Below, in pieces: positions 36,712 through 45,602 of a stretch of DNA of 64,000 nt (its first letter is position 1; each line of letters opens with the position of its first letter). The position numbers were made by a program, and so were the translations under genes. Source of the stretch: Thermomonas sp. HDW16 (lineage in GTDB: Bacteria > Pseudomonadota > Gammaproteobacteria > Xanthomonadales > Xanthomonadaceae); NCBI RefSeq assembly GCF_011302915.1, contig NZ_CP049872.1, positions 310,001 through 374,000 on the forward strand, read 5' to 3'. Below the pieces are notes generated by a model, which saw only the letters and a list, made by a program, of their open reading frames with translations, had not been told where the DNA came from and did no database searches.

Positions 36712-37425
36712 TCAGAACCCCAGCGTTTGCTGCATGGCCGCTTGCATGGCGGCCTGCAGCCACAGGAACAATCCGCCGAAGGCGATCACTGCCACGAGCG
36801 CCTGGGCGGTGAGCCAGGCCTTGGCCAATCCCGACAAGGGGTTCGATTGCTCGCGGCGCAGAACGCGGGTGTCGCTGACCCGGTCGTGCATCGCGAGGTG
36901 TTGCGGCGGCAGCAATGCCATCGCATGGCCGATATTCAGCGTCAGCCAGGACAGGCCCGCCGCCAGATGGCGCTGCAGCGCATGCCCGGCTTTGAGCCGG
37001 CGGCCCTGCGCATCGGTCACGCGTAATCCGAACGCGCGCATGCCCGGCGTGGCCTGCCAGCGGGATTGTTCGAACAACACCGCCCACGGCAACGCCAGCA
37101 CCACATACAACAGCAGCGGCGTGAACAGGATGGCGCCGAGCGAGGCGTCCAGCCGATTGATGGCGGACGCCATCACCGGATCATTGAGCAGTTGCGTGGC
37201 CATCCCGGCAGTTGCCTGTTGCGCGCCCAGCACCTCGCCGAGCAGGCGCGGCATTTCGCCGGCCAGTACATGCAACGCGTTGCGTGCCTCGGCACAGGCA
37301 TGGCTGATCCGCGCGGTGCCAAGCAGCGCGATCAGTGGCAGCAACAGGGCCGCATCCAGCGACCAGGCCGCGTAGCGCGCCCAGAAGCCGGCATGCAGCG
37401 AATGCTCAGCCGGCGTTGTTGCCAT
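36712..37425 (-). CDS. RDD family membrane protein
   Basis: A 237-residue protein with the RDD signature: Arg and Asp in the first helix (ARYAAWSLDAALLL) and the ATPGMRAFGLRVTD loop, plus three to four transmembrane helices. Function unknown; some RDD proteins are linked to ion transport. The start overlaps the tatC 3' end by 20 nt, placing it at the end of the tat operon. Confidence 0.82.
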   Translation of the reverse strand: MATTPAEHSLHAGFWARYAAWSLDAALLLPLIALLGTARISHACAEARNALHVLAGEMPRLLGEVLGAQQATAGMATQLLNDPVMASAINRLDASLGAILFTPLLLYVVLALPWAVLFEQSRWQATPGMRAFGLRVTDAQGRRLKAGHALQRHLAAGLSWLTLNIGHAMALLPPQHLAMHDRVSDTRVLRREQSNPLSGLAKAWLTAQALVAVIAFGGLFLWLQAAMQAAMQQTLGF

Positions 37426-38161
37426 CCGTCGGCGTGCGCGGCGCGACCATCGTCGCGGCGATGATGCCGGCCTCGTACAACAGGCACATCGGGATCGCCA
37501 GCATCAGCTGGCTGACCACGTCCGGCGGGGTCATGACCGCCGCGATGACGAAGATGCCGACCACCGCGTAGCCACGACCCTCGCGCAACTGCGCCGGAGT
37601 GACCCAACCGAGCAAGGCCAGGATTACCAGTGCGACCGGCAACTCGAAACTCAGGCCGAACGCCAAGAACAGCACCAGCACGAAGTCGAGGTAGGCGCTG
37701 ATGTCGGTCATCATCGCCACGCCGGCCGGCGTCACTCGGGTGAGGAAGCCGAACACCATCGGCAGCACTAGGAAATAGGCGAAGGCGCAGCCGGCATAGA
37801 ACAGCGCCAGCGCGGACGCCAGCAGCGGTAGCGCGAGTTTCTTCTCGCGCTTGTACAGGCCGGGCGCGACGAAGGCCCAGGCCTGGTACAGCAGCCACGG
37901 CATCGCGATCATCAACGCGGCGAAGAAGGCAAGCTTCATCGGTGCGAAGAACGGCGACGCGACCTGGGTGGCGATCAGCTGGCCGCCCTTGGGCAGTTTA
38001 TCGAGCAGGGGTTGTGCGAGCAGGCCATACAGCTTGTTGGCGAACGGCAGCAGGCAGGCCAGTGCCAGCAGCAAGCCGATCGCGCCGCGCAGTAGGCGGC
38101 TGCGCAATTCCAGTAGGTGCGCGATCAGCGGGCGCTCGTTGTCGAAACCGGCGTCAGTCAT
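37406..38161 (-). CDS. tatC: Sec-independent protein translocase TatC
   Basis: A 251-residue six-helix protein, the substrate-recognising core of the Tat system. PLIAHLLELRSRLLRG and FVAPGLYKREKK and FGLSFELPV are TatC features. The ATG at 38161 overlaps the tatB stop by 8 nt. It exports folded proteins with twin-arginine signals together with TatA and TatB. Confidence 0.97.
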   Translation of the reverse strand: MTDAGFDNERPLIAHLLELRSRLLRGAIGLLLALACLLPFANKLYGLLAQPLLDKLPKGGQLIATQVASPFFAPMKLAFFAALMIAMPWLLYQAWAFVAPGLYKREKKLALPLLASALALFYAGCAFAYFLVLPMVFGFLTRVTPAGVAMMTDISAYLDFVLVLFLAFGLSFELPVALVILALLGWVTPAQLREGRGYAVVGIFVIAAVMTPPDVVSQLMLAIPMCLLYEAGIIAATMVAPRTPTDGNNAG

Positions 38162-38477
38162 CGCGCGGCTCGACGGGTGATTCCGAGGTGCGCTCGGGCT
38201 TGGCGACGGCTTCGACCGAACGGCGGGTGTCGGTGGCCAGGTCATGCAGCTGGCGCTCGGTTTCCTGCATCGCTTGCTTGCCGTCTTGCAGGCTGCGCTT
38301 GAGTTCCTCGCTGGCGAGCTCGCTTTCCAGTTCGGATTTCACCGAGTACCAGTGCGCGCGTGCCTTGCGCACCCACAGGCCGGTGAAGCGTGCGGCCTTG
38401 GGCAGGCGCTCGGGACCGAGCACCACCAGCGCCACCAGGGCGACGACCAGCATCTCGCCGAAGGAGAAATCGAACAT
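38154..38477 (-). CDS. tatB: Sec-independent protein translocase TatB
   Basis: A 107-residue protein with an N-terminal transmembrane helix (MFDFSFGEMLVVALVALVVLGPERLP) carrying the TatB GPERLP motif, then an amphipathic helix and a charged tail. It lies between tatA and tatC. Confidence 0.96.
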   Translation of the reverse strand: MFDFSFGEMLVVALVALVVLGPERLPKAARFTGLWVRKARAHWYSVKSELESELASEELKRSLQDGKQAMQETERQLHDLATDTRRSVEAVAKPERTSESPVEPRDD

Positions 38478-38495
38478 CGGCGGAGGCCGTGCGGT

Positions 38496-38729
38496 TTAGC
38501 GGGCGACGTCGTCGCGGTCGCGCGTGCTGTCGGACGATGCGGCGGCGTCCTTGGCCTTGTCGTCAGCGATGCGCGCGGCCGGCTTGTCATCGTCGCCGCG
38601 CATGCCCTTCTTGAACTCGTCCACGGCCTTGCCCAGGTCGCGCGCACCGCCGGTCAGGCGCTTGGTGCCGAACACCAACACCACGATGAGCAGCACGATG
38701 AGCCAGTGCCAGATGCTGAAGCTGCCCAT
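38496..38729 (-). CDS. tatA: Sec-independent protein translocase TatA
   Basis: A 77-residue pore-forming subunit: one transmembrane helix ([21 protein letters not shown]), the FGTKRL hinge and an amphipathic helix ([17 protein letters not shown]), then an Asp/Lys-rich tail. First gene of tatABC, 18 nt before tatB. Confidence 0.96.
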   Translation of the reverse strand: MGSFSIWHWLIVLLIVVLVFGTKRLTGGARDLGKAVDEFKKGMRGDDDKPAARIADDKAKDAAASSDSTRDRDDVAR

Positions 38730-38792
38730 GGCGGTTTACCTGTTGGTGGAAGTTGCGCTGATTCTACCGCCGATCCGCCGCAGCCCCGCGGA

Positions 38793-39644
38793 TCAGGGCT
38801 TGCTGGCGGGTGCGGTTGCCGGCTGCAGCGGGGTGGTAATGGCGGGGTTGTCGCTGGCCAGCGGCTGGACGCGGGCTTCGCCGGAGACCGAAGTCCCGCC
38901 ACTGGATTGGATGCTTTCGGTCGGCGGCTCCCGGAGTTGGCGTCCGCGTGCCTGGCGGGCGGCCGCTGTGGCTTCCTCCAGCGCATCGCGGAAGCCGGTG
39001 ATCGCGGCGGACGGTGCATTCGGTGCACGGCCTTCGAACACCGCCCGCGGGGTGGTGCCTTCGCCATAAGCGGTGCGGTTGGCGCCGTTGTCGATGCTGA
39101 GCACGGCGCCGTCCAGCGCCACGCCGGCGAACAGGCCGCGCGCGCGCGACCACGACCAGATTTCCGCCTTCAGTTCGCCATCGGTGGCGGCGGAGGCATT
39201 GCGGCCGACCGGGCCGGCGGCGATGCCGGCATCCGCGCCCAGGGTGATCTTGCCGTTGACGATGGAATCCACGCCGCGGTCGCTGCGGAACACCAGGATC
39301 ACGTCGGCCGATTGCACGCCGGCCTGCAGGCCGAAGCTGGCGCCGGCCAGTTTCACGAACACCGGGTTCGACCAGGTACCGTCGGCCGATTTCACCGACA
39401 TCAGGCCCAGGCCGCGGCGTCCGCCGAGCATGAAGCCGGCCTTGATCGTGTCCGGGACCACCACGATCGCTTTCGCCTCATCGAGCAGGCGATCGGGGAT
39501 CGACGCTTCCGGGATCGCCTGGATCTGTTGCACCACCCGCACGGCATCGTCGGCGCGCACGTCCTCGCGTTGGCCGGCGACAGCGGCGGTGGCGGCCAGC
39601 AATCCGGCAAGAACCAGGGCAAGGCGAGTAGGGGCGATCTTCAT
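38793..39644 (-). CDS. SYLF-domain lipid-binding protein, exported
   Basis: A 283-residue protein with a Sec signal peptide (MKIAPTRLALVLAGLLAATAAVA). The SYLF/Ysc84 domain is seen in PDTIKAGFMLGGRRGLGLMSVK and GLQAGVQSADVILVFRSDRG and ARGLFAGVALDGAVLSID. It ends in a Pro/Thr/Ala-rich tail. SYLF domains bind lipids in eukaryotic homologues; the bacterial role is unclear. An ATG at 39659 is an alternative start. It lies 63 nt before tatA on the same strand. Confidence 0.87.
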   Translation of the reverse strand: MKIAPTRLALVLAGLLAATAAVAGQREDVRADDAVRVVQQIQAIPEASIPDRLLDEAKAIVVVPDTIKAGFMLGGRRGLGLMSVKSADGTWSNPVFVKLAGASFGLQAGVQSADVILVFRSDRGVDSIVNGKITLGADAGIAAGPVGRNASAATDGELKAEIWSWSRARGLFAGVALDGAVLSIDNGANRTAYGEGTTPRAVFEGRAPNAPSAAITGFRDALEEATAAARQARGRQLREPPTESIQSSGGTSVSGEARVQPLASDNPAITTPLQPATAPASKP

Positions 39645-39782
39645 CGGGGGCTCCGGCATGGGGGACGGCAAGGCCACATCGTGGCGGCATCGCAATGAAT
39701 CGATCATAAGTCGCGGCGGGAGTTCCGTGGCGCATGCGATCCTATGCGCATGCAGGAGCCACCTGGACATCGTCAGGAAGCC

Positions 39783-40730
39783 ATGCCAACGCTGCTGTTG
39801 GTGAATCTGGGTACGCCAACCGCGCCAACCGCCGCGGCGGTGAGCGCCTATCTCGACGAATTCCTGTCCGATCCGCGGGTGGTGCAACTGCCGCGCTGGC
39901 TGTGGCTGCCACTGCTGCGCAAAGTGATCCTGCCGCGGCGCAGCCCGGTGGTAGCGAAGAAATACGCCGAAGTCTGGTTGCCCGGCGGATCGCCGTTGGC
40001 GGTGCATACCGCCGCGCTGGCCGATGCGGTACGCACGAAATTGCCGGGCTGGCGGGTCGAACACGCGATGCGCTACGGCACGCCATCGCTGGCCGACATC
40101 CTGCAGCGGTTGCGCGAGGAAGGCGTGCGCGACGTACGCGTGCTGCCGCTGTATCCGCAGTATTCGACCACCACTACCGAAACCGTTGCCGACGTGATCG
40201 CCGCACGGCGTGGCGAGATGCGGGTATCGATGCTGCGCGACTACCACCGCGATGCCGGCTGGGCCGCGGCCGTGGCCGATTCAATCCGCGCGCATTGGGC
40301 CAGGCATGGCCGTGGCGAACGCCTGTTGCTGTCGTTTCACGGCCTGCCGCAACGCGTGGTGGATGCCGGTGATCCGTATGCGCTGCAGTGCGAAGCCAGC
40401 GCGCAGGCGATCGCACAAGCACTCGGCATCGCCCGCGACGACATCCTGCTCACCTACCAATCGCGCTTCGGCAAGGGCAAATGGCTGCAGCCCGACGTGG
40501 TGGCGACGTTGCAAGGGCTCGCGCGCGATGGCGTGCGCATGGTCGATGTCGCCTGCCCCGGGTTCGCGGTGGATTGCCTGGAGACGCTGGAGGAGATCGC
40601 CATGCAGGATGCCGTCCTGTTCCGCGAAGCCGGCGGCGATGCACTCCGTTACATCCCCTGCCTCAACGCGGGCGATGCGCATGCCGAGGCGCTGGCGGCG
40701 CTCGCGCAACGGGACGAGGGCTGGCACTGA
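39783..40730 (+). CDS. hemH: Ferrochelatase
   Basis: A 315-residue enzyme inserting Fe2+ into protoporphyrin IX in the last step of haem synthesis. LLVNLGTPTAPT at the N-terminus, the catalytic His in LLLSFHGLPQRVV, and CPGFAVDCLETLEEI support it. ATG 39783 is chosen because AGGAAG lies just upstream; ATG at 39744 or 39750 would add 11-13 residues. The next gene starts at the stop codon (TGATG). Confidence 0.95.
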   Translation: MPTLLLVNLGTPTAPTAAAVSAYLDEFLSDPRVVQLPRWLWLPLLRKVILPRRSPVVAKKYAEVWLPGGSPLAVHTAALADAVRTKLPGWRVEHAMRYGTPSLADILQRLREEGVRDVRVLPLYPQYSTTTTETVADVIAARRGEMRVSMLRDYHRDAGWAAAVADSIRAHWARHGRGERLLLSFHGLPQRVVDAGDPYALQCEASAQAIAQALGIARDDILLTYQSRFGKGKWLQPDVVATLQGLARDGVRMVDVACPGFAVDCLETLEEIAMQDAVLFREAGGDALRYIPCLNAGDAHAEALAALAQRDEGWH

Positions 40731-41587
40731 TGCGCGAGATCGGCATCGATATCCCATTGGGCCGGATCGCCGCCTTGCGATGGGGCGAGCCCGGTGCGCC
40801 GAAAGTGCTGGCCTTGCACGGCTGGCTGGACAACGCGGCGAGCTTCGTTCCGCTGTCCACGCATTTGCGCGGCATCGACCTGGTCGCCATCGACCAGCCC
40901 GGACACGGTCGCAGCGCACACCTGCCGGCGGGTACCGATTATTCCTTCGTCGGCGCGATGAACGCAGTGCTGGATGTCGCCGATGCGCTGGGCTGGGAAC
41001 GCTTCGCCCTGCTCGGCCATTCGATGGGCGCCGGCATCGCCAGCATGCTCGCCGCGGCTTGCCCGCAACGGATCGAAAGGCTGGTCGCGATCGAGGCATT
41101 GGGTGCGCTGGCGGAGGTCCCGGAACGCACCGTCACCCGCATGCGCGAGGCGGTCATCGCCCATCGCGGGCTGAAGGACAAGAAGCTGCGCGTATTCCCC
41201 GACATCGACAGCGCGGTGCGCACCCGCCAGTACGCCAGCCTGGTGCCGGGCAGCGGGCTGGACGAGGCGTCGGTGCGGCTGCTGGTCGAACGTGGTCTGC
41301 GTGAAGTGGCGGGCGGCTACGAATGGAGCAGTGATCCGCGCCTGACCTTGCCGACGATGACCCGCATGACCGAACCGCAGGTGGAAGACCTGGTGGCCGG
41401 CATCGAATGCCCGGTGCGCGCGATCTTCGCCGACCCGGCGCAGCCTTATCTGCCCGACGAATTGCGCCGCCGTCGCGTGGCCTTGTTGCCGCAGGGCGAA
41501 TTGATCGTCATTCCCGGCGGCCATCACCTGCACATGCAGCAGGCTGGGCACGTGGCGGCGGTGATCGGGGATTTCCTGCGGCGCTGA
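40730..41587 (+). CDS. Alpha/beta hydrolase
   Basis: A 285-residue alpha/beta hydrolase: oxyanion HGWLDNAASF, nucleophile in GHSMGAGIAS, and a late His in PGGHHLHMQQ. The ATG shares one base with the hemH stop. The substrate is unknown; the family covers esterases, lipases and haloalkane-type enzymes. It converges directly on the next gene with the two stop codons adjacent (TGATCA). Confidence 0.82.
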   Translation: MREIGIDIPLGRIAALRWGEPGAPKVLALHGWLDNAASFVPLSTHLRGIDLVAIDQPGHGRSAHLPAGTDYSFVGAMNAVLDVADALGWERFALLGHSMGAGIASMLAAACPQRIERLVAIEALGALAEVPERTVTRMREAVIAHRGLKDKKLRVFPDIDSAVRTRQYASLVPGSGLDEASVRLLVERGLREVAGGYEWSSDPRLTLPTMTRMTEPQVEDLVAGIECPVRAIFADPAQPYLPDELRRRRVALLPQGELIVIPGGHHLHMQQAGHVAAVIGDFLRR

Positions 41588-41959
41588 TCAATCCTTGGGC
41601 AGCATGCAGTGCACGCAGCGCCCCGCACGCAAGGCCAGCAAAGGCGGGTGCTTGGCGAAAAAGCGGCACTGGCAGCGCGGGCAGCGAAATTTCTGCAGGT
41701 GCAGGCAGGCCAGCAGCAACAATACGGCCCAGAGGGCGAGCGGACTGAGCAGGCCATACCAGCCCAGGTGCTCGATCAGGAGCAGGCGGCCAAGCAGCAG
41801 TACCGCGAGCAGTCCCGGGCCGAGCAAGATCCAGCACAACCGCCTGCGTTGGTAGTAATCGTCCCAGGTCGATGCGGGCGCGGCATGGTCGTGATATTGC
41901 AATGAAGGTTTCGCGGTGGAGGGGGAGGCAGGCGTGTCGATATCGGGTTCCCTGATCAT
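41588..41959 (-). CDS. Small membrane protein with C-terminal Cys-pair ribbon
   Basis: A 123-residue protein with two transmembrane helices (about 48-90) and two CxxC motifs, CPRCQC and CVHC, near the C-terminus, perhaps a zinc ribbon. It lies 4 nt after the lipoprotein stop, so the two are coupled. Function unknown. Confidence 0.7.
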   Translation of the reverse strand: MIREPDIDTPASPSTAKPSLQYHDHAAPASTWDDYYQRRRLCWILLGPGLLAVLLLGRLLLIEHLGWYGLLSPLALWAVLLLLACLHLQKFRCPRCQCRFFAKHPPLLALRAGRCVHCMLPKD

Positions 41960-41963
41960 CGCC

Positions 41964-42488
41964 TCAGTCTTCGCCGCCGGTACGCACCGCCAGTTGGGTG
42001 CCGCCATCCTCGGCTTTCATCATCTGGTAGACAGCTTGGCGCTTGTCCTTGCTGTAGATCAGGGTGGAGCTATCGGCACCGGTTTGCATCGACATTTCGC
42101 GCTTCCAGCCTTGCGCCTGCATGGTCTTCTCCACATCGGCGGAGACCTGAGCCGGGCTCGCGCTGGTGGCGATATTCACTGCCTTCATCCCGCCCATGTC
42201 CATGGCGCTGCTGATCGTGCGTTGCTCCGGCAGGAAGACGTCGGTCGGGAAGTCGGCGGGCAGGGCCACGCTGGCGCCATCCTGCGCGGTGGCGACCTTC
42301 ATCTCGCCCTTGTCGGTCTTGATGCTGACGGTGTCGCCGTTCTGTTCGATGTCCACCTTGTCGCCGCTGGCATGCTCCATCGTCTTTTCGGCAATGGCTT
42401 CACCGGCGCGCTTGCAGCCCGGCAGGGCAAACACGCCGACCACCAGCATGGCAAATAGCAATTTATGCGATGTCGTGGGTCGTGGCAT
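41964..42488 (-). CDS. Lipoprotein, unknown function
   Basis: A 174-residue protein with lipobox FALPGC (C25). The body (VDIEQNGDTVSIKTDKGEMKV; LPADFPTDVFLPEQRTISSAM) is soluble and beta-rich, without a recognised domain. It lies 51 nt after the YgjP-type protease gene on the same strand and is followed by the small membrane protein. Confidence 0.75.
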   Translation of the reverse strand: MPRPTTSHKLLFAMLVVGVFALPGCKRAGEAIAEKTMEHASGDKVDIEQNGDTVSIKTDKGEMKVATAQDGASVALPADFPTDVFLPEQRTISSAMDMGGMKAVNIATSASPAQVSADVEKTMQAQGWKREMSMQTGADSSTLIYSKDKRQAVYQMMKAEDGGTQLAVRTGGED

Positions 42489-42539
42489 TGCGGTTGTCCT
42501 GATTTCCCCTGGTCATCCGGGCGAACGTGACGTGGCGGT

Positions 42540-43343
42540 TCAACCGGTCAGCAACGCGCGCAGGCGCGCCTTCAGCGCCCGTCCTTCGTCGCGGAAATAG
42601 GTGCGTTCGTCCCGCCAATCGGGGACGCGGGTTTCCACTTCGCGCCAGAACCGGCGCGAATGGTCGGCATGCAGCAAGTGGCAGAGTTCATGCACCAGCA
42701 CGTATTCGAAGGCGGACGGGCGCGCCAGTACCAGCGACAGATCCAGCGACAAGGTGGCATCCGGCGCCAGCGAGCCCCATTGCGTCGAGGTGCGCTTGAA
42801 CACGATGCGGCGTGGCGTGCGCGGCAGGCCCTGCAGGTACTTCGGCAGCCAGCGGCCGACATCGGCACGGCCCTGGGCTTCGTAGAAATCACGCAACGCG
42901 CGCTGCAGGGCGGCATCGCCGGCCGATGCGGGCGCGGTGAACAGCAGGCCGCCTTCGGCATCGCCATCGAAATCGAGCCGCGTGGCGCGGCCGCCCTGCC
43001 AGCGCAGCGGCAATTCATCGCCACGCAACGGCAAGCGGTCGGTGATGTCGCGTTGCAGGCTGTCGCCAGCGTGCACGGCCTGCGTGGCGAATTGTTCGGT
43101 CAGCCAGGCGCGATGTTCGTGCAGGAAGCGTTCGCCGGACACCAGGCTGGCGCGAACAGGCAGGCTCAGGCGCGCGCCGCGTTCGTCCACGCTGAGCTTG
43201 ATCCGCCGCGCACGCGGGTCGCGCACGCGCAGGATGTCGATGCGGCGACCGTCATCGAGCACGAAGCCGACGGTGTCGCGTTGCACCGTCGCGGGTTTCG
43301 GCGCGATGCGGGCGGGGGCGAGCAGGCGGAACAGCGAACGCAT
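42540..43343 (-). CDS. YgjP-like zinc metalloprotease (DUF45)
   Basis: A 267-residue soluble protein with HELCHLLHADHSRRFW, an HExxH site with third His as in M48/DUF45 proteins. The N-terminus RIDILRVRDPRARRIKLSVDERG fits that family. Substrate unknown. The first gene of a minus-strand set with the lipoprotein and small membrane protein. Confidence 0.86.
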   Translation of the reverse strand: MRSLFRLLAPARIAPKPATVQRDTVGFVLDDGRRIDILRVRDPRARRIKLSVDERGARLSLPVRASLVSGERFLHEHRAWLTEQFATQAVHAGDSLQRDITDRLPLRGDELPLRWQGGRATRLDFDGDAEGGLLFTAPASAGDAALQRALRDFYEAQGRADVGRWLPKYLQGLPRTPRRIVFKRTSTQWGSLAPDATLSLDLSLVLARPSAFEYVLVHELCHLLHADHSRRFWREVETRVPDWRDERTYFRDEGRALKARLRALLTG

Positions 43344-43363
43344 GCGCCGAGTTTAATGGCTTG

Positions 43364-43438
43364 CATCGCGAGGCATGGCGGGCATTCGCTGCGCGGCTCG
43401 AAATGCCGCTACGCGAACACCCGCCATGCCCCGCGATG
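43364..43438. repeat. Long inverted repeat between the protease and rdgC
   Basis: CATCGCGAGGCATGGCGGG (43364-43382) pairs with CCCGCCATGCCCCGCGATG (43420-43438) with one mismatch; a second, weaker stem lies inside. It forms a long hairpin that may be a mobile repeat, or act as terminator for rdgC. Confidence 0.6.
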
Positions 43439-43460
43439 CCGGGGATTGTCGAGAGACGCG

Positions 43461-44363
43461 TTATTCGGCCTTGCTGAGCTTGAACGCCTTTTCCAGCACG
43501 TTGAACAGGCGCTTGAACTCGCCGGCCATCAGCGCGAAGCGGGCATCGAGTTCGGCGGCCACGTCGTCGCGGTCGGTGGATTCCAACTGGTCCACGGCAC
43601 CATCGAGCAGCTTGAACTTGCGCACTACCAGGTCCTCGCCGAGGACGAAGCTGACGTGGTCGTCCAGCACCAGCGCCAGCCGCGTGGCCTGCTTGCCGGC
43701 TTCCAGGTGCTTGTTGATTTCATCGCCCACCAGTTCCATGCGTTGGATCTTCACCACGGCGCCGGTGTCGGTGGGATCGCGCAGTTCGCATTCGTCGCCC
43801 AGGCTCAAACCATCCGGCAGCGGATCGCCGGCGATCCAGCCGGTGAGGATGGCGCGCGGCGCGACTTCGGCATTCAGCGGCAGCGCGGGGAAGCTGCCCA
43901 GCGCGCGGCGGATTTCGCTGACCACGGACTCGGCGTTCTTGCGCGAGGACGTGTCCACCGCGACCACGCCGAGGCTGGTATCGATCAGCGCATCGCTGCG
44001 TACTGGCCGCACGAAGGCGCGCGGCAGCAGCTCGGTTATCAGTTCGTCCTTCAGCCGCTTGCGGGTGCGCCCGCCGGGCTTGCGGCCTTCCTTCTCCTCG
44101 ATCGCCGCCAGCTTCTTCTGCAGCAGGTCGTTGACTACCGCGCCCGGCAATAGCTTGTCCTCGCCGCCGACGGTGAGCCACAGGGCGCCATGCAGGCCAT
44201 GGCTCAAGGCATCGCCATGTTGGCCGAGCGGCGGGATGAAACCGCGGCTGGACAGTTCCAGCGGGCCGACCGGCTTGAGCGCGCATTCGGCCAGCTGGGC
44301 GTCGAGGTCGGTGAGGTCGAGCGAAGACGGGAAACGGAACAACGTCAGGTTGCGAAAGAACAT
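43461..44363 (-). CDS. rdgC: Recombination-associated protein RdgC
   Basis: A 300-residue ring-shaped DNA-binding protein that modulates RecA. MFFRNLTLFRFPSSLDL and SRGFIPPLGQHGDALSHGLHG and EEKEGRKPGGRTRKRLKDELI are RdgC features. ATG 44363 is preferred over the TTG frame start. It follows ttcA by 33 nt on the same strand. Confidence 0.96.
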   Translation of the reverse strand: MFFRNLTLFRFPSSLDLTDLDAQLAECALKPVGPLELSSRGFIPPLGQHGDALSHGLHGALWLTVGGEDKLLPGAVVNDLLQKKLAAIEEKEGRKPGGRTRKRLKDELITELLPRAFVRPVRSDALIDTSLGVVAVDTSSRKNAESVVSEIRRALGSFPALPLNAEVAPRAILTGWIAGDPLPDGLSLGDECELRDPTDTGAVVKIQRMELVGDEINKHLEAGKQATRLALVLDDHVSFVLGEDLVVRKFKLLDGAVDQLESTDRDDVAAELDARFALMAGEFKRLFNVLEKAFKLSKAE

Positions 44364-44396
44364 CAAAGATCCTGCGGAATGCGGATGGGGCGCGGC

Positions 44397-45305
44397 TCAG
44401 GCCGCGTCGTCAGTGTCGGTGGTGGGCGTCTCGCCACCTGCGAGCCACGCGTGCGCATCTGGCATGGCGGCATCGCCGCGCTTGCCGAGCGAGAGGAAGT
44501 CGAACAGGTTCGGGTCGCTCAATTGCGAAGGACGGATATCGCCCAGCGCGCGCGACATGGTTTCCACCCGGCCCGGCGTGTCCTTTTCCCATTGCGCCAG
44601 CATCTTCTTCACCTGCGCACGCTGCAGGTTTTCCTGCGAGCCGCACAGGTTGCAGGGGATGATCGGGAACTGTTTCGCGTCGGCGTAGGCTTCGATATCG
44701 GCTTCGCGCACGTACGCAAGCGGACGGATCACCACGTGCTTGCCGTCGTCGGACAGCAGCTTGGGCGGCATGCCGCTCAGCTTGGCGTGGAAGAACATGC
44801 TCAGGAAAAAGGTGTTGACCAGGTCGTCGCGGTGGTGGCCCAGCGCGATCTTGCTGAAGCCGTTCTGCTCGGCGTAGGTGTACAGCGCGCCGCGGCGTAG
44901 CCGCGAACACAGCGAGCACATGGTCTTGCCTTCCGGGATCACCCGGCTGACCACCGAATAGGTGTCTTGCTCGATGATGTGGAAATCCACGCCGATCGAA
45001 CGCAGGTACTCGGGCAGCACGTGCTCCGGGAAGTCGGGCTGCTTCTGGTCCAGGTTCACCGCGGTGATGCTGAACTGCACCGGCGCCTTCTTCTGCAGCT
45101 GCAGCAGCACGTCCAGCATCGCGTAGCTGTCCTTGCCACCGGACAGGCAGACCATGACCTTGTCGCCGTCCTCGATCATGCCGAAGTCGGCGATGGCCTT
45201 GCCCACCTGGTGGCGCAGGCGCTTGGCCAGCTTGTCGGTCTCGCGCTTCTTGCGTTGCGCGACGGACAGGGGCTCGGCGAGTGGCAGCGGGATGGCAGCG
45301 TTCAT
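44397..45305 (-). CDS. ttcA: tRNA 2-thiocytidine-32 synthetase
   Basis: A 302-residue PP-loop enzyme that thiolates C32 of some tRNAs. The PP-loop SGGKDS is at residues 55-60; Cys pairs CSLC and CNLC hold the Fe-S cluster. The ATG at 45305 is divergent from the YdcH-like gene. rdgC follows. Confidence 0.96.
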   Translation of the reverse strand: MNAAIPLPLAEPLSVAQRKKRETDKLAKRLRHQVGKAIADFGMIEDGDKVMVCLSGGKDSYAMLDVLLQLQKKAPVQFSITAVNLDQKQPDFPEHVLPEYLRSIGVDFHIIEQDTYSVVSRVIPEGKTMCSLCSRLRRGALYTYAEQNGFSKIALGHHRDDLVNTFFLSMFFHAKLSGMPPKLLSDDGKHVVIRPLAYVREADIEAYADAKQFPIIPCNLCGSQENLQRAQVKKMLAQWEKDTPGRVETMSRALGDIRPSQLSDPNLFDFLSLGKRGDAAMPDAHAWLAGGETPTTDTDDAA

Positions 45306-45359
45306 CGGTCGACCATTTTACCCGGCATCGCCACCGCGCCGCCGCGCTATGCTCGGCGC

Positions 45360-45578
45360 ATGAACCAGCCCCGCGACCCAGCCGAACTGTCACGCCTTGC
45401 GCGGCGCGTGGTCGAGCTGCGCACCGAGCACCGCGACCTGGACGGCGCGATCGACCGCCTGCAGGCCGATATCCAGGCCGACGAGCTGGCGCTGAAGCGG
45501 CTGAAGAAGCGCAAATTGCAGCTCAAGGACCAGATTGCCTGGATCGAGAATGCGTTGATCCCGGATGAACCGGCCTAG
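45360..45578 (+). CDS. YdcH/DUF465 small coiled-coil protein
   Basis: A 72-residue helical protein (LRTEHRDLDGAIDRLQ, then ELALKRLKKRKLQLKDQIAWIE), the YdcH/DUF465 pattern. Function unknown. It is divergent from ttcA and converges with plsB 24 nt later. Confidence 0.85.
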   Translation: MNQPRDPAELSRLARRVVELRTEHRDLDGAIDRLQADIQADELALKRLKKRKLQLKDQIAWIENALIPDEPA

Positions 45579-45602
45579 GGCGAGCCTGGCCCGCCACGGC
45601 GA

